A DNA stretch of 64,000 bases from contig NZ_DASRBQ010000078.1 in the NCBI RefSeq assembly GCF_035653575.1, positions 1-64,000 on the forward strand, given 5' to 3'. This stretch comes from Actinocrinis sp035653575. GTDB taxonomy: Bacteria > Actinomycetota > Actinomycetes > Streptomycetales > Catenulisporaceae. The position numbers and the translations under genes were made by a program. Shown in pieces: positions 37,291 to 45,168 of the stretch (within the stretch, counting starts at the first letter, position 1; every line of letters begins with the position of its first letter). The notes below the pieces were generated by a model. That model was not told the origin of the DNA. It did not search any database and was given only the letters and a program-made list of their open reading frames with translations.

Positions 37291-38655
37291 TTAGAACAGC
37301 GCCGGCTGAGCCTCCTGAGCCAGCTGCAGCGCCTGCTGCGGGAACCACGCGCCCGCGGCCGGGTCGTTCAGGCCCCACAGCGGGTCGAAGAGCTGCTGGC
37401 TCGCCGCGTCGGTCGGCCAGCCCGGCTGCGTGTACGCGGTGTAGTCCCACGCGCGCACACCGCCCGCCGCGTCGCACTGACCGTCCGACTGGCCCGGGAT
37501 CTTCACCCACAGGTACGCGTCCAGCAGCGGGACGCCGGTCCGCGCGGTCGGGCGCAGTCCGAGCCCCGACGCGGGCGGGTTGCACCAGTTGCCGGCGGCC
37601 AGCTTGGAGACCACGCTGGCCGGCTGGTTGTACGGCGCGGCGGCGTAGGCCTGCATGTTGTTCGGGCCCTTGCCGTTGCGGCTGGTGTCGATGACGAAGT
37701 GCGTGCTGGCCACCGCGTCGCCCATGTTCTGCGCGTACCACTGGGTCGTCAGGTTCCAGGTGCTGAAGTCGTTCGGGTTCGCCGGGTAGTACTGGCTCGC
37801 GCAGTTGCTCGGCTGGTTGTAGGACCAGTTGTTCGGATCGGTGACCATGGCGATGCAGTCCGAGATCCAGGTGCCGTAGTCGAGCAGCTGCGGGTCCGCC
37901 TGGTAGTTGGAGACGTTGAGGAAGAAGCCCTGCGCCTGCTGCACGTCCCCGGCCAGCAGCCGTTGCGCCATGGTGCCGACCGACTGCCACGCGCTGTGCG
38001 TGCCGTCGAGGTACACGCTGGCGCCGGGGTCCTTCTCCAGAGCCGTCACCGCGTAGTCGATCTCGGCGATGCGCTCGGCGTCGGTGAAGGGATAGGTGGT
38101 GGAGGGCAGGCCGCAGTTGGACGGCATGTTGCCCAGCGCGTCCGGCTCCAGGATCACCACGGCCCGCGCGTGGCCGATCCCGGCGGCCAGACCGTCGATC
38201 CAGGCCTGATAGGCGGCCTGGTCAAGCGCACCGCCCGCGGAGTACTGCGAACAGTCGCGGCCCGGGATGTCGTAGGCGACCAGGACCGGCACCGCGCGCT
38301 GCAGCGCTGCCTGCCGGATCGTGTCGTGCGCCTGCTTCTGGACGTCCGCGGGCGTGCCGCTGGTGAACCAGACGGCCTGCGGCGTGGTGGCCATCCGGGC
38401 CAGCAGCGCGGCGTCCCGCCAGTCTCCGTCGCGCAGCAGCTGCTTGATCTGCGTGACGGCGCCTGCGGAAGGCGGCGGGATGAAGAACCGGGTGTCCGCC
38501 GACAGGCTGTGCCCGGACGCGGACGACGGGACTGCGGTCGAGGCCGAAACCGTGGTGTCGGCGGCGGCGAGCCCTGGTGCGGCGGCCACGCTCGCGGCGC
38601 CCAGCGCGAGGGCGGTGAGCCCGTGCCACGCGCGGCGGCCAGTTCGTGGGAACAA
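37291..38655 (-). CDS. Secreted GH6 cellulase without a binding module
   Basis: 454 residues. The signal peptide (FPRTGRRAWHGLTALALG, cleavage near GLAAA) precedes a GH6 domain with the acid region AYDIPGRDCSQYSAGG and the signature VVILEPDALGNMP. HFVIDTSRNGKG and AYLWVKIPGQSDGQC complete the active-site tunnel. The loop insertions (NCASQYYPANPNDFS) suggest a covered, possibly exo-acting site. I place the start at TTG 38655, five bases after AGGGGAG; the upstream ATG 38730 would add 25 residues unlike a signal sequence. No CBM is present, unlike the GH6 at 62303. A TTGACT/TAGCTT promoter and a GAGCGCTC box lie upstream. Confidence 0.92.
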   Translation of the reverse strand: MFPRTGRRAWHGLTALALGAASVAAAPGLAAADTTVSASTAVPSSASGHSLSADTRFFIPPPSAGAVTQIKQLLRDGDWRDAALLARMATTPQAVWFTSGTPADVQKQAHDTIRQAALQRAVPVLVAYDIPGRDCSQYSAGGALDQAAYQAWIDGLAAGIGHARAVVILEPDALGNMPSNCGLPSTTYPFTDAERIAEIDYAVTALEKDPGASVYLDGTHSAWQSVGTMAQRLLAGDVQQAQGFFLNVSNYQADPQLLDYGTWISDCIAMVTDPNNWSYNQPSNCASQYYPANPNDFSTWNLTTQWYAQNMGDAVASTHFVIDTSRNGKGPNNMQAYAAAPYNQPASVVSKLAAGNWCNPPASGLGLRPTARTGVPLLDAYLWVKIPGQSDGQCDAAGGVRAWDYTAYTQPGWPTDAASQQLFDPLWGLNDPAAGAWFPQQALQLAQEAQPALF

Positions 38656-38793
38656 GACGACTCCCCTTTGAACAAATGGATGAAGACCGGACGGCCTGTC
38701 GGCGGTGCGTTCGCGCGATCGGCACCGCACGCGGTCGGCGCGCGTGCGTGTCCAACGGCGGCCGAAAGGCGGTTCGAACTAGGTAGCGGCCTG

Positions 38794-38821
38794 AAGCTAC
38801 GCACTGGCCGCGGCAAGTCAA
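38794..38821 (-). promoter_or_regulatory. Candidate promoter of the GH6 gene
   Basis: On the minus strand TTGACT (38821-38816), 16 bases, TAGCTT (38799-38794). Transcription would begin near 38787, giving a leader of about 130 bases before the TTG start. Confidence 0.5.
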
Positions 38822-38832
38822 CGCCGGATGAT

Positions 38833-38842
38833 TGAGCGCTCA
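38833..38842. promoter_or_regulatory. CebR/CelR-like operator core before GH6
   Basis: TGAGCGCTCA is a 10-bp palindrome containing GAGCGCTC, the centre of the cellobiose-responsive CebR/CelR operator (TGGGAGCGCTCCCA). The flanks diverge from the full consensus. It sits 11 bases upstream of the GH6 -35 box, where a repressor or activator could act. Confidence 0.45.
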
Positions 38843-39007
38843 GACAGCGATTTCGGCCGCTTCCCGCGCGACCAGCCGCACCCGGCCGGCGCGCCCAGGC
38901 GAGCGATCCGGCTCGCCGTGAAAGTTTCATTTCCGGCCCGTCACGAATGCATCCGGCCCGAGTGGCAAAGAGGAGGGCCGGAATCGGGCCGGAGTTGGTG
39001 AGAAATA
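38843..39007. other. Upstream region of the first kinase gene
   Basis: Together with 38656-38842 this 352-base gap separates divergent genes. TGAAA-G-TTTCA (38919-38929) is an 11-bp palindrome resembling the GAAA-N-TTTC boxes found before actinomycete xylanase genes. GGAG at 38991-38994 and GGTGAG nearer the start are the weak ribosome-binding candidates for GTG 39008. Confidence 0.4.
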
Positions 39008-40327
39008 GTGTGGGCTACTGACGGTACGACGTTGGTCGATCGGTATCTGCTCGAGGCCCGGCTCGGGCGCGGCGGCATGGGCAGCGTGTGGCGGGCGCGG
39101 GATCTGGTGCTGGGCCGGCAGGTGGCGATCAAGCTGACCGACCGCGCCGGGGCGGGGCGCGGTTCGGCCGAGCGGCGGCTGCGGCGCGAGGCGATGGTCA
39201 TCGGCAGTCTGACGGAACGTCGGTTGGCCAGGGTCTACGACTACTTCGAGACCGACGACGGCTCGTTCATCGTGATGGAGCTGGTGCACGGCGAGAGCCT
39301 GTCCGCGCGGATCAAGCGTGAGGGCCGGCTGCCGCTGGCCGAGGCGGTGTGGATCGTCGCCGAGTGCGCGGAGGCACTGCACGCCGCGCACCGCGCAGGG
39401 GTCGTGCACCGCGACGTGAAGCCGTCCAACATCATGCTCACCGGGTCCCGGGGCGCGGCGCAGGACGGCAGCCCGGCGCAGGACATCAAGATCGTCGACT
39501 TCGGCATCGCCGCACGCACTCGTCCGGCGCCCAGCCGCAATCCCCGCGCGCAGGACGCGGTGGATATCGAAACCGAGACGATGACGGGGAACATCGTCGG
39601 CACCATCGCCTACCTCGCGCCCGAGCGCATCTCCGGCGCGCCCGACAGCCCGGCCGCCGATCTCTACTCGCTCGGGGTGCTGTTCTACCAGCTGCTTTCC
39701 GGGCGTCTGCCCTTCGAGGCCAGCGAACCGATCGCGGTGCTGTGCGCGCACGCCGACGGCCGTGCGGCGCCGCTGCCCGCCGACATACCGCCGCCGGTCG
39801 CCGAGCTGTGCTTGCGCCTGATGGCGCGTGATCCGGCGGACCGGCCGCCCTCCGGTGCGGCGGCCGCGGCGGAGCTGCGCGCGCTCGACGTCGAGCACCC
39901 GGAGCGGCTCTGGCCGCAGCGCTTCCCCGCCGCCGAGCGTGGCAAGGCTCTGGTATCCATGCTGCGGACCGGTGCCGGGCAGCGCGTGGGACGGCAGGCG
40001 AAGGCAGTGGTCGCCGCCGCATCGGTAGCGACGATGGCGACGGTCGGCTGCACCGCGTGGCTCGTGGCGGGATTCGGCAACCAGGCCGCTGCTGGTACGA
40101 CGCAGCCGAACACGATCACGCATTCGGCCAGCCCGACCTCCACCGGTCCCGGCTCCGCGCACGTGGTCTCGGCCGTCGTACCGCCGAGTCACTCGTCCGC
40201 TCCCGTGGCGCACTCCGTCCCGGTTCAGCCGAAGGGCGGCGCGCCCGCGAAGAAGGGCGGCGCGGGCGGAGGCGACGCGGGGGACGGTGGCGGGCCGGCG
40301 CACGGCAAGCACAAGGGCCACGACTGA
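39008..40327 (+). CDS. Serine/threonine protein kinase (PknB-like), single TM, short Pro/Ser tail
   Basis: 439 residues. Kinase domain at about 8-275 with GRGGMGSVWRARD (P-loop), VAIKL (Lys), HRDVKPSNIML (catalytic loop), VDFGIAA (DFG) and APE (LAPERISG). A single helix at about 335-355 (AKAVVAAASVATMATVGC...TAWLVAGF) is followed by a low-complexity Ser/Pro/Gly/Lys tail of about 75 residues. There is no PASTA or other sensor domain, so the external part may bind the cell wall by charge or act through a partner. It lies between the GH6 and GH16 genes and in the same direction as GH16, but GH16 has its own promoter. Confidence 0.92.
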   Translation: MWATDGTTLVDRYLLEARLGRGGMGSVWRARDLVLGRQVAIKLTDRAGAGRGSAERRLRREAMVIGSLTERRLARVYDYFETDDGSFIVMELVHGESLSARIKREGRLPLAEAVWIVAECAEALHAAHRAGVVHRDVKPSNIMLTGSRGAAQDGSPAQDIKIVDFGIAARTRPAPSRNPRAQDAVDIETETMTGNIVGTIAYLAPERISGAPDSPAADLYSLGVLFYQLLSGRLPFEASEPIAVLCAHADGRAAPLPADIPPPVAELCLRLMARDPADRPPSGAAAAAELRALDVEHPERLWPQRFPAAERGKALVSMLRTGAGQRVGRQAKAVVAAASVATMATVGCTAWLVAGFGNQAAAGTTQPNTITHSASPTSTGPGSAHVVSAVVPPSHSSAPVAHSVPVQPKGGAPAKKGGAGGGDAGDGGGPAHGKHKGHD

Positions 40328-40388
40328 TCACGCCCGCCTCGGGGATGTAATTTTCGCGCCCGGCGAACAGCCGCCTCACCGCCACCTG

Positions 40389-40417
40389 TTGACGCGCGGG
40401 AAAACAGGTCGCATACT
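40389..40417 (+). promoter_or_regulatory. GH16 promoter
   Basis: TTGACG (40389-40394), a 17-base spacer and CATACT (40412-40417). Predicted start near 40424, five bases before a perfect palindromic operator. The leader to ATG 40592 is about 168 bases. Confidence 0.7.
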
Positions 40418-40428
40418 CCCAGTTGCCT

Positions 40429-40450
40429 GTTCCGGAAACGTTTCCGGAAC
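40429..40450. promoter_or_regulatory. 22-bp perfect palindromic operator (LacI type)
   Basis: The half site GTTCCGGAAAC is followed directly by its reverse complement, with the central CG and GAAACGTTTC core typical of LacI-family operators. It begins immediately downstream of the predicted GH16 start site, a classic repression position. No LacI-type gene lies in the window. Confidence 0.8.
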
Positions 40451-40591
40451 CTCCGTACGCGCCGCCATCGCAGAACCCACCCGGCGGCGTGAAATCACGT
40501 CGCGGTCAGGCCGGCCACGCACCGCTGCGCGTCCGGCCCGCGGCGTCACCCCCACCCACCCGCAGTGCTTATCTCTCGCGCAGGAGCAAGG

Positions 40592-42052
40592 ATGCTTCGA
40601 CCTGCACTCAGACGCCGCCGCGTCGCCCTGGCCATCGCCGCCGCGCTCGCCCCGATCGCCGCGGCCACCGCGGTGCTGGTGTTGCCCGGCGCCGCTTCGG
40701 CCGCCGTGCCCGCCCCGCCCTCCGGCTGGACCACCGTGTTCAGCGACGACTTCAACGGGGCTGCCGGGACCGGCCTGAACACCGCCAACTGGCTCTACGA
40801 CCTCGGCACCAGCTATCCGGGCGGCGCCGCGAACTGGGGCACCGGCGAGGTGGAGAGCGAGACCAACTCCACCGCGAACGTCTACCAGGACGGCGCGGGC
40901 CACCTGGTGATCAAGCCGATTCAGAGCGGCGGCTCGTGGACCTCGGGCCGGGTGGAGACCCAGCGCACCGACTTCGCCGCCCCGGCCGGCGGCGAAATGG
41001 AGATCACCGCCTCGATCGAGCAGCCGAACCCGGCCGCCGGTGTCGGCTACTGGCCGGCGTTCTGGGCGCTGGGCGCGGCCGCGCGGCCGGTGGGCGCGAC
41101 CAACTGGCCGAGCATCGGCGAACTCGACGTCATGGAGGACGTCAACGCCCTGAGCGAGGTCTCGCACACGCTGCACTGCGGCGTGGACCCCGGCGGCCCG
41201 TGCAACGAGACCACCGGCATCGGCAGCGGCCTGCTCGCCTGTAGCGGCTGCCAGACCGGTTACCACACGTACTCGGTGATCGTGGACCGGCGCACGGCCG
41301 GCGCCGAGCAGCTGCGCTTCTACACCGACGGCGCGCTGCAGCTGACCGTCAATCAGAGCCAGATGGACGCGACCACCTGGGCCAACGCCGTCGACCACGG
41401 CTTCTTCATCATCCTGAACGTGGCGATCGGCGGCGCGTACCCCAACGCGATCTGCGGCTGCACCTCGCCGAATTCGGCCACCAGCTCCGGGGCCGGGATG
41501 AGCGTGGACTACGTAGCGGTCTACCAGACCAGCGGTTCGACCTCCTCGCCCTCCGCCTCGCCCTCGGCCAGCCCGTCGTCCACCGGCGGCAGCGGCGGCG
41601 GAACCTCCTGCACCACCACGGCCACGTCGAACATCTCAGCGGACTGCTACAACGCGGCGCAGGGCGCGGTGACGGTGAGCGCGGCGAGCGGCGACACCAA
41701 TCCGTCCGGCGTCGACGGCAACCAGGTACCGCAGCTGACCAACGGCGAGTATCTGGAATACAACAACGTCAACTTCGGCAGCACCGGTTCGACCCAGTTC
41801 GACGCCAGGGTCGCCTCCGGGGCCGCGGGCGGCGTCAGCGGCCTGGTGAACGTGGTGCTCGACAATCCCGCCAACGCGCCGATCGGCAACTTCGCGGTCG
41901 GCAACACCGGCGGCTGGTCGAGCTGGCGGACCATCCCGGCGAACATCGCCAAGACCACCGGCACGCACAATGTGTACCTGGAGTTCCAGTCCGGCGCCGG
42001 AGGCAATCCGCCGTTCGTCAGCCTGCACTACTTCAACTTCCCGACCAGCTGA
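40592..42052 (+). CDS. Secreted GH16 beta-glucanase with C-terminal CBM6/35-like module
   Basis: 486 residues. A signal peptide (LRPALRRRR, hydrophobic Ala/Val core, cleavage near GAASAA) precedes the GH16 domain at about 40-285. The catalytic motif is GELDVMEDV (E-x-D-x-x-E, nucleophile and acid). The fold strands TVFSDDFNG and GYWPAFWALG fit laminarinase/lichenase-type enzymes that cut beta-1,3 or mixed-linked glucans. After a Ser/Pro linker, a beta-sandwich of about 130 residues (ISADCYNAAQGAV...NGEYLEYNNVNFG) matches CBM6/35-type carbohydrate binding. ATG 40592 has AGGAG five bases upstream. Expression is probably controlled at the palindrome 140 bases upstream. Confidence 0.93.
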   Translation: MLRPALRRRRVALAIAAALAPIAAATAVLVLPGAASAAVPAPPSGWTTVFSDDFNGAAGTGLNTANWLYDLGTSYPGGAANWGTGEVESETNSTANVYQDGAGHLVIKPIQSGGSWTSGRVETQRTDFAAPAGGEMEITASIEQPNPAAGVGYWPAFWALGAAARPVGATNWPSIGELDVMEDVNALSEVSHTLHCGVDPGGPCNETTGIGSGLLACSGCQTGYHTYSVIVDRRTAGAEQLRFYTDGALQLTVNQSQMDATTWANAVDHGFFIILNVAIGGAYPNAICGCTSPNSATSSGAGMSVDYVAVYQTSGSTSSPSASPSASPSSTGGSGGGTSCTTTATSNISADCYNAAQGAVTVSAASGDTNPSGVDGNQVPQLTNGEYLEYNNVNFGSTGSTQFDARVASGAAGGVSGLVNVVLDNPANAPIGNFAVGNTGGWSSWRTIPANIAKTTGTHNVYLEFQSGAGGNPPFVSLHYFNFPTS

Positions 42053-42134
42053 GCAATGGGCTCATTGACCAGCTGCCCTGCTGACCTGTTGACCTGTTGA
42101 CCAAGTGGCCGGCTGAACCGGCACGGAGCCGGGG
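42053..42134. other. Convergent intergenic gap with 8-bp tandem repeat
   Basis: CCTGCTGA-CCTGTTGA-CCTGTTGA, three 8-bp units, lies between the GH16 stop and the end of the convergent kinase gene, followed by GCCGGC/CCGGC-type pairing that could form a weak terminator. Nothing else is seen. Confidence 0.5.
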
Positions 42135-43796
42135 TCACTGCCCGCCGGCGCCCCACACGGTGGCGGCCGCGGTGACCCCGGAATCGTCCGTCGGGAAGCC
42201 GGTGATCCGCAGCACGGCGACCTGCCGGTAGGCGGTCAGCGCGCAGATGATCTCGCCGACCGAGACGTGCTGCAGCTGCCAGGTCCCGTGCGTGAACGCG
42301 AAGTCGCGGCACTGGGTGCCGGTGGGAGTGCCGGTGCCCGTCCACAGGGCGAGGTTCTGCACGTGCGGGCTGTTGCTGGTGACCTCGGCCGCCGGCGCCG
42401 GGGACGCCTCGCGGATGTCCCCGTGGATCTCGCCGGTGGCGGGCGCTGGCGGCCTCGGGTCGAGCCACATGCCGAGGTCGGTGAACTTGATGTTCCCGCT
42501 CCACACCACGGCGTCCACCGGCGGCGGCGGGTGGCCGTCGCATCCCGGCGGAGGGACGCCCTCGCCGGGCCCGGGTCCTGGTGGCAGGCCGCCGTCGGAC
42601 TGCTGCGTGGCCTGACTACTGCGCGGCGGCGCAGGACAGCGCTGGTCCGCGCTCGATGACGAGGAGCCGGAGGCGAGCGTGGTGGACGGACTGCCACTCG
42701 GTGAGACGAGGAGGGCGACGCCCGCGGCCGTGCCGACGACGGCGAGCGCCGCGGCGATTCCGATGAGGATGCGCTGTCGCCGCGGAGAGTGGCGATTGTA
42801 ATCAGGTCTGTCGGCCCGCTGCCCTATGTGTGTGGAAGGTCCCTCGACGGCGTCGACCGGGTCGCCGATACCTCCCGCGGTGAGCTCGGCGAGCGCGGCG
42901 CGGTACGAACCGATGGCGAAGACGACCGGTTCGGGCAGCCAGTCCGCCGCGCTGCCCGGCGGCTCGTCGGGAGTGCACGTCTCCAGGATCTCGGCCGTGG
43001 TGGGCCGGTCGGCCGGGTTCTTCGCGAGGCAGGACTCGACGAGGGACCTGATCTGGCGCGGGCAGCCGGCCAGGTCCGGGCGCTCGTTGACGATCCGGTA
43101 GACCACCCCGAACTTCGGGCCCTCGCCGAACGCGGGCCGCCCGGTGGCCGCGTAGTGCGCCAGTGCGCCGAGCGAGAAGACGTCCCCGGCCGGCGCCGGC
43201 GGCTCGCCGAGGACCTGTTCCGGCGCGACGTACTGCGGCGAGCCGATCATCATGCCGGTGAGGGTGAGCGGCGTGGCGTCGGCGGCGCGCGCGATCCCGA
43301 AGTCGATCACGCGCAGGCCGTCCGCGCCGAGCACCACGTTCGCCGGCTTGAGGTCGCGGTGCACGATCCCGGTCTCGTGGATGGCCTGCAAGGAGGCCGC
43401 GATGCCGGACATCAGCACGATGACCGCGGACACCGGCAGCGGCCCGTACAGTTCGACCGCGTCGGCCAGCGTCGGCCCGGCGACGTACTCGGTGGCCAGC
43501 CACGGCGCCTCGGCATCCGGGTCGGCGTCCAGCAGCGGGGCGATCCCGGGCCCGGACACCTGCCGGGCCGCGCGCACCTCGTGGCCGAACCGGGAGCGGA
43601 ACGTGCGGTCGTCGGCGAATTCCCGGCGCAGCACCTTCACCGCCACCGGCTGCCCGATCTCGTCGAAGGAGAGGAAGACCTCGCCCATGCCGCCGCCGCC
43701 GAGCCGGGCGCGCAGCCGGTAGCGCCCGATCTGAACGGGATCCTGGTCGCGCATGGGATCGAACATCCCGGGGGGAGCGTGCACAACCCACCTCAC
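42135..43796 (-). CDS. Serine/threonine protein kinase with TM helix and extracellular domain
   Basis: About 540-553 residues. Kinase motifs are GGGGMGEVFLSFD, VAVKVL, HRDLKPANVVL, IDFGIAR and APEQVLG, covering about 22-285. One helix (ILIGIAAALAVVGTAAGVALLV) lies near residue 345. The external part begins with a Ser/Pro/Gly-rich stretch and ends in a compact domain of about 150 residues (IKFTDLGMWLDPR...GEIICALTAYRQVAVLRITG) with two cysteines, of no family I recognise. GTG 43796 opens the frame; ATG 43766 and ATG 43754 (MRDQDPVQIG) are alternatives, and the last is closest to usual kinase N-termini. A TATAGT -10 box lies at 43829-43824. It is convergent with GH16. Confidence 0.9.
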   Translation of the reverse strand: MRWVVHAPPGMFDPMRDQDPVQIGRYRLRARLGGGGMGEVFLSFDEIGQPVAVKVLRREFADDRTFRSRFGHEVRAARQVSGPGIAPLLDADPDAEAPWLATEYVAGPTLADAVELYGPLPVSAVIVLMSGIAASLQAIHETGIVHRDLKPANVVLGADGLRVIDFGIARAADATPLTLTGMMIGSPQYVAPEQVLGEPPAPAGDVFSLGALAHYAATGRPAFGEGPKFGVVYRIVNERPDLAGCPRQIRSLVESCLAKNPADRPTTAEILETCTPDEPPGSAADWLPEPVVFAIGSYRAALAELTAGGIGDPVDAVEGPSTHIGQRADRPDYNRHSPRRQRILIGIAAALAVVGTAAGVALLVSPSGSPSTTLASGSSSSSADQRCPAPPRSSQATQQSDGGLPPGPGPGEGVPPPGCDGHPPPPVDAVVWSGNIKFTDLGMWLDPRPPAPATGEIHGDIREASPAPAAEVTSNSPHVQNLALWTGTGTPTGTQCRDFAFTHGTWQLQHVSVGEIICALTAYRQVAVLRITGFPTDDSGVTAAATVWGAGGQ

Positions 43797-43807
43797 GTAC
43801 CGGGGTT

Positions 43808-43829
43808 TCGAAGTCGAGCTTCGACTATA
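43808..43829 (-). promoter_or_regulatory. -10 box and dyad before the second kinase gene
   Basis: TATAGT (43829-43824, minus strand) is a near-consensus -10 without a clear -35. It is followed by TCGAAG (43808-43813) paired with CTTCGA (43819-43824), a dyad at the predicted transcription start that could be an operator. The remaining divergent gap to 44041 shows nothing else I can name. Confidence 0.4.
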
Positions 43830-44041
43830 TCAATCGGTCCCCGCGCCAGCCGTGTTACCTGCGAAATTGTCCGCAACCTGCAGCGTGCGCACGAGAAGAA
43901 CCGGTACAAAGGTTCGGCCGCCGCCTAGATCACGCGTTTGAGCCGGGGCCTTGCGAGCACTAGAGCGGCGACCACCCGAGAGCATCAGAGCCCTGTGCCG
44001 GCGCCGCCGCCCGCGCCGAGGGTCCCGAGGAGTGTTCGCCA

Positions 44042-45151
44042 GTGGCGCGCCGCAGGAGCAGAACCCGTTACGGAAGAAGCCGCAGCCGTCGTTCGCGCGG
44101 CCGCCCGATGCGTTTTCAGACGGCGCTGGTCGCCGCCATCGCCATCGCGGCCGGATACGCCTACTTCAACAGCCACGGTGACCTGTTCAAGCAGCAGACG
44201 AAGCCGGGCGCCAGTGCTCAGCCGAGCGGGCAGATCCCGCCGGCGCAGAACTCCGGCTCCGCCACCGTGTTCGTTTTCTCCAACGGCGCCGAGCAGCCGA
44301 GAATCGACGACTTCATCAATTCCGCGACCAAGAGCCTCGAGATGACCATGTACGAGCTCTCCGACACCACCGCGGTCAACGACCTGGTCGCGAGGCACAG
44401 GGCAGGCGTCAACGTGCGCGTCATCCTCGACCAGGCCGAGAAATCCACCGACCAAGCCGCGTACGACACGCTCAAGGCGGCCGGAATCGGCGTCGTCTGG
44501 TCCTCCCCGTCCTTCGCCTACACACACCAGAAGACGATCACGGTAGACCAGCGCGAATCCCTGATCCTGACCGGGAATCTGACGTCCAATTACTATCCGA
44601 CCGGCCGCGACTACGGAGCCTTCGACACCGACCCGCGCGACGTCGCCTCAGTAGTCAGCGTATTCGACGCCGACTACAGCCATGCAAGTACGAACCCCGA
44701 CGACGCCGACGGCCTGCTCTGGTCGCCGACGACGGCCCGCTCGCGCATTCTCGACGTGATCGACCACGCGACCAAGACCCTCGACGTGGAGGGCGAGGAA
44801 TTCAGCGACAGCTCGGTGGTCGACGCCATCGCGGCCCGCGCGAAGGCAGGGGTCGCGGTGCGCGTCATGGTCGAATCGCCGTCCTCCTACCGAAGCGAAA
44901 TAGCCAAAGTCCTCGCGGCGGGTGGAAAAGTTTCCGGTTATTCGTCCAGCACCGGCCTCTACATCCACGCCAAGGCGGTCATCGCGGACGCCGGCCAGTC
45001 GGACGCGCGCATGGAACTCGGCTCGATGAACCTCACCTCGACCTCGCTCAGCCGCAACCGCGAGCTAGGCATCGTGCTGGACGACGCGAACGCCTGCCGC
45101 TCGATCGACGCGCAGTTCTCCTCCGACTTCGCCGGCGCTGCGCCGCAGTGA
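44042..45151 (+). CDS. Membrane-anchored phospholipase D-family protein
   Basis: 369 residues. A very basic N-terminus (RRRSRTRYGRSRSRR) precedes one helix (TALVAAIAIAAGYAYF) that anchors the protein with the catalytic part outside. Two HKD motifs define the PLD fold: THQKTITVDQRE with GNLTSNYY, and IHAKAVIADAGQ with GSMNLTSTS. Both have intact H-x-K-x4-D, so it should be a phosphodiesterase or phospholipase-like transferase; nuclease and lipid activities cannot be told apart here. The GTG start has GAGGAG nine bases upstream. Its end faces the interrupted phosphatase gene. Confidence 0.88.
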   Translation: MARRRSRTRYGRSRSRRSRGRPMRFQTALVAAIAIAAGYAYFNSHGDLFKQQTKPGASAQPSGQIPPAQNSGSATVFVFSNGAEQPRIDDFINSATKSLEMTMYELSDTTAVNDLVARHRAGVNVRVILDQAEKSTDQAAYDTLKAAGIGVVWSSPSFAYTHQKTITVDQRESLILTGNLTSNYYPTGRDYGAFDTDPRDVASVVSVFDADYSHASTNPDDADGLLWSPTTARSRILDVIDHATKTLDVEGEEFSDSSVVDAIAARAKAGVAVRVMVESPSSYRSEIAKVLAAGGKVSGYSSSTGLYIHAKAVIADAGQSDARMELGSMNLTSTSLSRNRELGIVLDDANACRSIDAQFSSDFAGAAPQ

Positions 45152-45168
45152 GCGCAGCCGGCGGATAT

